A DNA stretch of 43,696 nucleotides from Periweissella beninensis (GTDB lineage: Bacteria; Bacillota; Bacilli; Lactobacillales; Lactobacillaceae), in the NCBI RefSeq assembly GCF_016908275.1, contig NZ_JAFBDN010000013.1, forward strand, positions 1 to 43,696, in the 5' to 3' direction. Positions within the stretch are counted from its first letter, which is position 1. Each line of letters starts with the position of its first letter. A model generated the notes under the pieces. The model did no database searches. It was not told where the DNA came from and saw only the letters and a program-made list of their open reading frames with translations. The position numbers and the translations under genes are program-made. Shown piece after piece: positions 36,524 through 43,696 of this stretch.

Positions 36524-37363
36524 ATGCCGCTTAGATCTTCACTAATTAATCTCTCTTTTGAAATTTATCCGACTGATCCCATTGATTGGTTAGCCATGCA
36601 TGATCTCTTAACACGTTTAACGGTTCTTAAACCTAAATATGTTAGTATTGCATACAGTAATCATGCACGTTCCTTTTTTGCTACTAGCTTAGTATTAGCT
36701 AACTTTATGCAAGCATATAACTTACCAACAATGCTCCATCTGCCAGCTACGTGCTTTACTCGCCAAGATATTGATCGTATTATGGCTCACTGTGCGCAAC
36801 TTAAGATTAATGACTTTTTAATCATTAGTGGTGATCAAAATAACCACCCGACACATTTTACAGATTCCTTAGCTTTGTTTAAGTATATGCAGACTAATTA
36901 TCCGACGGCCCACACTTATGGTGCCTGTCATCCCCAACAAACGGTAGCTGCTAATACGCGCCACCTTAACACCTTACTAGATAAAAAAAAGCACGGTGCG
37001 CACGCTTTTCTTTCACAAGTTTTTTTCGAAAATGCACCGGCTCTTAATTTAGCACAACAAATGAAAAACCAGCAGTTGGCACTAACCGCTGGTTTAATGC
37101 CGATAACAACCCCTGAACAAATTGAAATTGTGACTAATAAATTGCAAATTGCGCTACCAGAGTCGTTAAAAAACGCATTGCTAATCCATCAAAATGATGC
37201 TGCATGCTGTCAAACAATTAGTAATGATTTTATTGATCAGCAAATTACGACCCTAATGCAAGCAGGCATTACTAATTTTCATATTTTTACAATGAATCAG
37301 CCACGTGTCGTAGATCATCTTCACCAATTCATCAGTAATAAAGATACCGCCACCTACGCATAG
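36524..37363 (+). CDS. Methylenetetrahydrofolate reductase-like protein (MetF family)
   Basis: The 279-residue protein has the MTHFR barrel pattern: N-terminal SFEIYPTDP, strand YVSIAYSNH, LIISGDQNN, the segment YGACHPQQ, and AFLSQVFFENA. It would reduce 5,10-methylene-THF to 5-methyl-THF for methionine synthesis. The family match is moderate. The start is ATG 36524, 6 nt after AAAGGAG; the frame extends to a TTG at 36503 that lies upstream of that site. A TATAAT at 36485-36490 gives a probable promoter, divergent from the aminotransferase operon. No methionine synthase gene is adjacent. Confidence 0.75.
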   Translation: MPLRSSLINLSFEIYPTDPIDWLAMHDLLTRLTVLKPKYVSIAYSNHARSFFATSLVLANFMQAYNLPTMLHLPATCFTRQDIDRIMAHCAQLKINDFLIISGDQNNHPTHFTDSLALFKYMQTNYPTAHTYGACHPQQTVAANTRHLNTLLDKKKHGAHAFLSQVFFENAPALNLAQQMKNQQLALTAGLMPITTPEQIEIVTNKLQIALPESLKNALLIHQNDAACCQTISNDFIDQQITTLMQAGITNFHIFTMNQPRVVDHLHQFISNKDTATYA

Positions 37364-37377
37364 TGTCTTGCTAATGA

Positions 37378-38337
37378 CTATTGATTAGCATTTGACGCAA
37401 TGGCCTCAATTTTAGTTGTTGTTTCAATTCGCCATGTGGTGATATTAGCCGGTAAAATAAAGGAGACCCCCTTAGTTAAGGAATACGTGTTATTACCAAT
37501 TATCAATTTACCTGCCCCAGCAATAATAGTAACTAATGTGTATGGTGCTTGCTTTTTAAAAGCATAACTATCGGTAATTAACCAGTGAAACACATCAAAA
37601 TATTTTTCATGGGCTAGGGGTAATATATTTTGGTGATTATCCTGGGTATTAATTATTTCAGCTGGTGGTGCTGGAATTGTCGTGACCGCTTTGGCATCCG
37701 CTAAATGCAAAGCTCGTTTTGTGTTAGTAGTCTCATCAACGCGGTCAAAATCATAGACTCGATACGTTACATCCGAGCTTTGTTGCGTTTCCAATGCTAG
37801 GATTCCTGCTCCTAAGGCGTGGAGTGTCCCAGCGGGCACATAAACAAAATCACCGGCTTTAACGGCCACCGTCCTAAACAACTTTTGCCAAGCATGCTGA
37901 TCAAGCATTTCATCAAACTCTGCTTGCGTTTTAGCAGTATGCCCATAATACAATTTAGCCCCTGGTTCCGCTGCTAAAATGTACCAACACTCTGTTTTGC
38001 CCAAATCATGTGCATGTACTTTGGCATATGCATCATTCGGATGAACCTGTACTGATAAATCTGCTCTCGCATCGAGAATTTTAACTAATAAGGGAAACGG
38101 CTGGGTCGCATCATTATTTTCAAATAATTGTGGCTGTTGTTGCCATACTTGAGCTAAACTAAGGCCGGCAAATGGACCGTTTTTAACCGTCACAACTCCA
38201 TTTTTATGACCCGAAATCAACCATGCTTCGCCCGTATGTTCACTAGGAATTTTAAAACCAAAATCAGTTTTTAATTTTGTCCCACCCCAAATTTTTTCAT
38301 GTAAAACACTTTCTAAAAATAATGGCTCGCTTTGCAT
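37378..38337 (-). CDS. manA: Mannose-6-phosphate isomerase, class I
   Basis: The 319-residue cupin enzyme interconverts mannose-6-P and fructose-6-P. The zinc-binding motif VQVHPNDAYA, then KTECWYIL, and the His in YVPAGTLHALG are present. The length fits the short Gram-positive ManA type. It starts at ATG 38337 with GGAGG upstream. A perfect cre palindrome overlaps the promoter -35, so CcpA control is likely. Confidence 0.94.
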   Translation of the reverse strand: MQSEPLFLESVLHEKIWGGTKLKTDFGFKIPSEHTGEAWLISGHKNGVVTVKNGPFAGLSLAQVWQQQPQLFENNDATQPFPLLVKILDARADLSVQVHPNDAYAKVHAHDLGKTECWYILAAEPGAKLYYGHTAKTQAEFDEMLDQHAWQKLFRTVAVKAGDFVYVPAGTLHALGAGILALETQQSSDVTYRVYDFDRVDETTNTKRALHLADAKAVTTIPAPPAEIINTQDNHQNILPLAHEKYFDVFHWLITDSYAFKKQAPYTLVTIIAGAGKLIIGNNTYSLTKGVSFILPANITTWRIETTTKIEAIASNANQ

Positions 38338-38366
38338 AATCTGCCTCCTATGTTGTTTCCAGCCTA

Positions 38367-38394
38367 ATTATAGCGCTTTCTGAAAACGTTTTCA
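38367..38394 (-). promoter_or_regulatory. manA promoter with cre site
   Basis: TGAAAACGTTTTCA (38381-38394) is a perfect palindrome fitting the catabolite-responsive element. On the minus strand it covers the -35 position 17 bp before TATAAT (38372-38367). This placement predicts repression by CcpA. Confidence 0.7.
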
Positions 38395-38426
38395 AACTTA
38401 CATCCCATAATCCGCTACTTATTTAG

Positions 38427-38483
38427 GTGCTTAGTCTCCAGAACACAGGGGCCGCGCAAACGGAACCAACCGTGCCTAAGCAC
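38427..38483. other. GC-rich structured element of unknown role
   Basis: An outer stem GTGCTTAG/CTAAGCAC (38427-38434, 38476-38483) encloses two possible hairpins (CTCC...GGGG and ACGG...CCGT), a three-way-junction shape. It is clearly more GC-rich than its surroundings. It sits between the asp23 terminator and the manA promoter, and no known RNA family is recognised. Confidence 0.4.
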
Positions 38484-38520
38484 AAAAAAAGAGCTCGATT
38501 TTCACTTCAATCCAGCTCTT
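38484..38520 (-). terminator. Terminator of the amaP-asp23 operon
   Basis: On the minus strand AAGAGCT...AGCTCTT (38520-38489) is followed by a T run. The stretch 38521-38668 between it and the asp23 stop holds nothing else recognised. Confidence 0.8.
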
Positions 38521-38668
38521 CTTTAGGATTAAGCACTAATGATTTTTTGGTAGCAAATAACGCTAACAATAGATGTGCCATCCTTATTTTTTAAATTTTG
38601 AGCTAATTACACTTACAATTAACTCATTTAATTTTTAATTCAGTTTGATTACGAACAACAAATCGTGC

Positions 38669-39196
38669 TTATTTTACACGTGATGCTTTATCATCATCGT
38701 CACTACTTACAGTATTTTGCACTTTCTTCACGCCGTTTGATGTCGCATTTTTAACACTATTGCCTAAATCACCAGCCCGATCTTGTAGGGAAACATTACC
38801 TTCTTCAAATTCTGTTTTACTTTGAATGTCTACTACGCGGACGTTCGTTTCAACAACATTTAAACCTGTCATCTTTTCAACCTGTTTCGCAATTGTTGCC
38901 TTAATTTCATCGTATAATTTACGAATGTCAGCACCATATTCAGCCACAATATTTAAATCAACAGCAACTTGTTCTTTTCCAACCTCAACATCAACACCTT
39001 CAGTTGGATTATCTGAGTTAACTAATTTATTTTTAATATTTGAGATTAATCCACCATCGATACTGAGCAAACCTTGTGTGCCTTCGAGTGAAATACCCAC
39101 AATTTTTTGAATTACCTTATCATCATATGAAAGTTCACCCTTGATTTGTTTAGTTGTGTCTTCTTTTTTAGTTGTAGTGTTATTAATAGTTACCAT
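38669..39196 (-). CDS. asp23: Asp23/Gls24 family envelope stress response protein
   Basis: The 175-residue protein has the Asp23 domain (about 20-130): GELSYDDKVIQKIVGISLEG, VDLNIVAEYGADIRKLYDEI and VVETNVRVVDI. It ends in a charged, low-complexity tail (SSDDDDKASRVK). In staphylococci Asp23 coats the inner membrane through AmaP, and the family responds to alkaline or envelope stress. It is the last gene of the amaP-DUF2273-asp23 operon. Confidence 0.93.
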   Translation of the reverse strand: MVTINNTTTKKEDTTKQIKGELSYDDKVIQKIVGISLEGTQGLLSIDGGLISNIKNKLVNSDNPTEGVDVEVGKEQVAVDLNIVAEYGADIRKLYDEIKATIAKQVEKMTGLNVVETNVRVVDIQSKTEFEEGNVSLQDRAGDLGNSVKNATSNGVKKVQNTVSSDDDDKASRVK

Positions 39197-39224
39197 AAAT
39201 TATTTCCCCCTGTGAATTAGCTTA

Positions 39225-39431
39225 TTAACGACTTAACATTGTTTTTATAATTTGGAACAGTTGTTTAATTGATAAATCATTTTTTTCCATAAAATTACCA
39301 ATGTACCAACCACCACCCGCCAGTATTAGAATCAAGACGGTCTTCCAAAAACCTACTAATAGTAGTAAGATTGCAAGCACCGCACCAATTCCGACGCCGA
39401 TTAATGGTGGCGACTTACGCCAGTTGTCCAT
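39225..39431 (-). CDS. Small DUF2273-family membrane protein
   Basis: The 68-residue protein has two close membrane helices (about 10-27 and 29-45) and ends in an amphipathic helix (LSIKQLFQIIKTML). DUF2273 proteins regularly sit between amaP and asp23; their role is unknown. It lies 28 bp before asp23 and 22 bp after amaP. Confidence 0.85.
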   Translation of the reverse strand: MDNWRKSPPLIGVGIGAVLAILLLLVGFWKTVLILILAGGGWYIGNFMEKNDLSIKQLFQIIKTMLSR

Positions 39432-39453
39432 TCAGCCTCACCTCCTATTTCAG

Positions 39454-40014
39454 TTATACTACCCGTGGCGACTTAATCTTTTTCCGATCGCGTTGATGAA
39501 TTGTTAAAGTACTAACAACGGTTAATTTATCATCACCAATCAACTCTTTCAGTTTTGTATCAAGCTCACCTGTAATAGGAGCTAAATGTTTCTCTAGTTG
39601 TTCTTTATGACTAGTATATCCAAGCGCTTGAACCCGCAATTTATGTTTGGTAGCTCGTACTTTTACATCTGGATCGCCAATCCCATGACTAGCTAGCACT
39701 GTTCCAACATAATTGACGATACTTTGTTCGCTCAACTCTAATTCGCCTTGGCCATCTTGATGTAATAAAACATTATGACGGTAACGTGGGATTAGAATTA
39801 CATAAATGATTGCTAGGAAACAAATAACCAAGACAGCGACACCAACCCAATAGCTAACCTCCAACCACGGAATTGGTGTGATATTTAACTGCGTAAAACC
39901 CTCATTTATTGCTCTAGCAACACTTCTTAGTTGAGTTGGCCATACTAAGATTAACGATGGAATTGCTAATACAATTAAGATAATACTAATTAACCACTTT
40001 TGCCATTTGCGCAC
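39454..40014 (-). CDS. amaP: Alkaline shock response membrane anchor protein AmaP
   Basis: The 186-residue protein has two N-terminal membrane helices (about 9-25 and 51-72), then a cytoplasmic Asp23-like domain (ELSEQSIVNYVGTVLASHGI..., VRATKHKLRVQALGY) and a basic tail. It recruits Asp23 to the membrane in related bacteria. The start is GTG at 40014, 7 nt after a GAGGGGGG ribosome site. First gene of the three-gene operon. Confidence 0.88.
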   Translation of the reverse strand: MRKWQKWLISIILIVLAIPSLILVWPTQLRSVARAINEGFTQLNITPIPWLEVSYWVGVAVLVICFLAIIYVILIPRYRHNVLLHQDGQGELELSEQSIVNYVGTVLASHGIGDPDVKVRATKHKLRVQALGYTSHKEQLEKHLAPITGELDTKLKELIGDDKLTVVSTLTIHQRDRKKIKSPRVV

Positions 40015-40173
40015 ATACTCACCCCCCTCTACTGAGTATTTTTTAGTTGCCTAAAAAGTACAAATAATATATCAAATAGTTAGCTAACATATTTTTTATA
40101 ATATACCATTAAGTTTAATGATTAGTCAATTATTATGCTTGATATCTTTATATAATCATAAATTAATGCAAAT

Positions 40174-40205
40174 AAGCCTGAATTTTTGTGAAAATTCAGG
40201 CTTTT
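40174..40205. terminator. Terminator between glpK and amaP
   Basis: A 13-bp perfect stem AAGCCTGAATTTT/AAAATTCAGGCTT with a 4-nt loop and T-rich flank lies downstream of glpK. Confidence 0.8.
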
Positions 40206-40254
40206 GTCTATTTCTACCGTCCATGTAAGCGCTACTAACAGCATAATTACATGT

Positions 40255-41820
<1,566 letters not shown>

Positions 41821-41875
41821 TTAATTTTATAGTAATTTAATTAAAATTATTAGTAGATATCTATAAGTATAAAAC

Positions 41876-41916
41876 AAAAAGCTGTAACAAAACCACAGTT
41901 TTGTTACAGCTTTTTT
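41876..41916. terminator. Bidirectional terminator downstream of the 4-OT gene
   Basis: A 13-bp perfect stem GCTGTAACAAAAC/GTTTTGTTACAGC with a 4-nt loop is flanked by A5 and T6. Confidence 0.88.
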
Positions 41917-41923
41917 AAATTTG

Positions 41924-42112
41924 CTAATCTTCGTCGCTTTTTAAAACCCCAGCAACGCCATAACGATCTTTTGGCATTTCGTTAACAATCACGTGAACAT
42001 GTTCTGCAGGTGCCCCAGTGTTTGTAACCACCGCATTGGTAACATCTTGAACCATCTTCTTGATTGCATCTTGTGAACGACCAGCAACTAACTCAATATG
42101 AACAAATGGCAT
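41924..42112 (-). CDS. 4-oxalocrotonate tautomerase family protein
   Basis: The 62-residue protein has the expected monomer length for 4-OT. It begins Met-Pro (catalytic Pro1 after processing) and has the PFVHIELVAGRS start and VHVIVNEMPKDRYGVAG segment. No aromatic degradation genes are nearby, so the physiological substrate is unknown. It is a second tautomerase besides the 131-residue one at 28.8 kb. Confidence 0.88.
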   Translation of the reverse strand: MPFVHIELVAGRSQDAIKKMVQDVTNAVVTNTGAPAEHVHVIVNEMPKDRYGVAGVLKSDED

Positions 42113-42170
42113 ACCTTAGTACCTCAACTTAGTATAATTATTGAAAATAGTCACTTAATTATACCCTTTT

Positions 42171-43076
42171 TTATTGTTTAATACCATTGACTTGAACATT
42201 TTTACGAATTTGTTGTTGCGCATCTTCATCCCAGAAATTACCTGATAAATTAACCGTGTTCACTAAGTTAATAAAGGCATCATGATCAATTTCCTTCACA
42301 ATATGTTCCATTTGGTATAATTCATATCTAGAAATAACCATCATTAATGTTTTTGATTCCTGCCGGGTGTATGCTCCTTGCGACGGCATAATCGTAATTC
42401 CACGTATTAACTCCGCGTGTAACGCCCGAATAACTTCTTCTGCCATATCAGTAACGATAAACGCGGTTAGTTTTTGATGGCGCGTATGAATGGTATCAAT
42501 TACACGTGATGTAGCATAAATCCCAATGATGGTATATAATGCATTATTCCAACCAATATTAAGGCCCGCAATCGCCACAATTACCATGTTAATTGACATC
42601 GTAATACTCCCAATTGATTTACCAGTGGTTTTTTGGACGACCATTGCAACAATATCCATGCCCCCCGTTGAAAAACCATATTTAAACGTTAGCCCCGAGC
42701 CAGCACCAACTAAGACACCCCCAAATAAACTCGCTAAAAGAGAATTATTGGCGACCTGTGATATCGGCAAAATTAACGTTAAAATTGATGTTAAAAATGA
42801 ATTGATAAAACTAAAAACCGTAAATTGGGGGCCAATTTTTAACCAACCAATTAACGCAATGGGGACATTTAAGGTTAAGATAAAGATCCCTGTCGAAATA
42901 TGCACATTTAACAAGGTTTCAGCAGCCCACGATGACAGTTGTGCCACCCCATTAAAGCCACCGGAGAAGATATTATTTGGAATTAAAAATTCATTCAAAG
43001 CGACCGCTTCTATAATCGCTGTTCCAATTAACACAATAATTTTTGTAAAATATTCTAAAAAAACTCTTTTATTCAT
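42171..43076 (-). CDS. YitT family membrane protein
   Basis: The protein of about 301 residues has five or six membrane helices and a C-terminal DUF2179 cytoplasmic domain (KLTAFIVTDMAEEVIRAL... RGITIMPSQGAYT). GLTFKYGFSTGGMDIVAMVVQK is the family signature. The function is unknown. The start is taken as ATG 43076 (MNKRVFLEY), since the frame beyond it opens only with TTG at 43109 that has no ribosome site at proper spacing. This choice is moderately sure. Confidence 0.85.
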   Translation of the reverse strand: MNKRVFLEYFTKIIVLIGTAIIEAVALNEFLIPNNIFSGGFNGVAQLSSWAAETLLNVHISTGIFILTLNVPIALIGWLKIGPQFTVFSFINSFLTSILTLILPISQVANNSLLASLFGGVLVGAGSGLTFKYGFSTGGMDIVAMVVQKTTGKSIGSITMSINMVIVAIAGLNIGWNNALYTIIGIYATSRVIDTIHTRHQKLTAFIVTDMAEEVIRALHAELIRGITIMPSQGAYTRQESKTLMMVISRYELYQMEHIVKEIDHDAFINLVNTVNLSGNFWDEDAQQQIRKNVQVNGIKQ

Positions 43077-43236
43077 GGCACTATCCAATATCCTTATATA
43101 ATTATCCAACGCCTAATAATATGGTATATTAGACCGTTTGACAACACATAAAGCTTAAATTTTTAAATTAATTTTTAATTTGTATTACTTATCGGCAAAG
43201 GCTATAATAAGAACTACTATTTTATTGAGGTAAAGT

Positions 43237-43497
43237 ATGTACATAACTTTAAAAAAAGATAATAACTTTGAAAATGTTAAAACCGGTTTTTCGTGGACAA
43301 CGATGTTTTTTGGCTTTTTCCCTGCGCTATTACGTGGTGATTTTAAAAATGCCTTGATTATTTTTGCCCTCCAACTAATCTTTGCGCTCCCAACCTTTGG
43401 TTTTGGTTTTTCAATTGTGGGGTTTATCTTTGCTATTTTCTACAATCGACTCTATATTAAAGAACGGTTAGCACAAGGCTGGGTTGTTTTTCATTAA
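43237..43497 (+). CDS. Small membrane protein (DUF2628/HrgC-like)
   Basis: The 86-residue protein has a short polar N-terminus, then the motif FSWTTMFFGFFPALLRGDFK and one or two membrane helices, as in DUF2628 or HrgC-like small proteins. The ribosome site GAGG is 7 nt before ATG. Its function is unknown. It lies 24 bp before the ISL3 element. Confidence 0.65.
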   Translation: MYITLKKDNNFENVKTGFSWTTMFFGFFPALLRGDFKNALIIFALQLIFALPTFGFGFSIVGFIFAIFYNRLYIKERLAQGWVVFH

Positions 43498-43521
43498 TCC
43501 TGACTGACAGGCAATTTTTTA

Positions 43522-43696
43522 GGGTCTACACTTTTTGGTACTGATAGACATGACGTCGTCATGTTAATCGGTATCTTTTTTTCTTGCATTTTTTAAAAAA
43601 AGTGTAAAAAAAGAGATAACCCACCACCACCAAGCAGAAAGGAAATCTCCATGGATAATTATCTCAAAATATCACTCGCATTAAAAGACCCAAATT
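43522..43696 (+). mobile_element. ISL3-family insertion sequence, left end (continues past the window)
   Basis: The terminal repeat GGGTCTACACTTTTTGGTAC is followed by TGATAGACATGACGTCGTCA and then the start of a transposase gene. The first about 45 bp are shared with the two MITEs in this window. The right end is beyond the window. Confidence 0.85.
43651..43696 (+). CDS. ISL3-family transposase, N-terminal fragment
   Basis: ATG 43651 follows GAAAGGAAA by 6-7 nt. The first 15 residues read MDNYLKISLALKDPN, a typical start of ISL3-family transposases. The gene runs off the right edge. Confidence 0.75.
   Translation, partial: MDNYLKISLALKDPN

Noticed and set aside
40222-40238. cre-like TGTAAGCGCTACT
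   Set aside because: It lies downstream of the glpK stop near a terminator, not at a promoter, and its 3' end departs from consensus.

Overview
The window is AT-rich DNA from a low-GC Gram-positive bacterium of the order Lactobacillales, most likely Lactobacillaceae. Three things point there: the amaP / DUF2273 / asp23 envelope-stress operon, the ebsA-lspA-rluD-pyrR order, and an ISL3-type insertion sequence with D-lactate-dehydrogenase-like and ADI-type genes nearby. A Leuconostoc/Weissella-like host is possible, but the species cannot be fixed from sequence alone. No rRNA, tRNA or CRISPR array was seen.

Layout. 1-0.8 kb: tail of a large membrane protein. 0.9-9.6 kb: a minus-strand block with arcB (ornithine carbamoyltransferase), arcC (carbamate kinase), a YfcC-type exchanger, an NCS1 nucleobase permease, uspA and a methyltransferase. 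It is divergent from a GlnK/GlnL-type two-component system. The arcB promoter carries a cre site and helically phased direct repeats. The NCS1 permease has its own promoter and a PyrR-type attenuator. 9.8-15.8 kb: ebsA-lspA-rluD-pyrR-carA-carB on the minus strand. The carA and carB products are striking: the small subunit has lost the glutaminase Cys and His, and the large subunit has lost key ATP-grasp residues and the whole second synthetase and allosteric domains, yet both frames are open. 15.8-18.9 kb: RNase HI-like protein, FAD oxidoreductase, nitroreductase and an unknown protein. 19.05-26.6 kb: a type I restriction-modification island (hsdR-hsdM-hsdS plus an unknown gene), bounded by two 173-bp direct copies of an ISL3-derived MITE. 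26.6-29.2 kb: a secreted protein, a polytopic membrane protein and a tautomerase. 29.3-32.7 kb: amino-acid ABC ATPase, argG and argH behind an ARG box. 32.9-36.5 kb: aminotransferase, D-2-hydroxyacid dehydrogenase and a PTS_EIIC-like protein behind an aromatic leader-peptide attenuator. 36.5-43.5 kb: MetF-like protein, manA (with cre), the asp23 operon, glpK, 4-OT, YitT and a small membrane protein. 43.5 kb to the end: left end of an ISL3-family element.

How the genes may work together (inference). Several modules meet at carbamoyl phosphate, arginine and pyrimidines. ArcB/ArcC can make and consume carbamoyl phosphate from citrulline, ArgG/ArgH run citrulline to arginine, and PyrR senses UMP/UTP and probably controls the NCS1 permease. 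The CPS pair next to pyrR appears catalytically dead, so this locus cannot be the carbamoyl-phosphate source. It may be a pseudoenzyme pair kept for another role, or a gene pair in decay.
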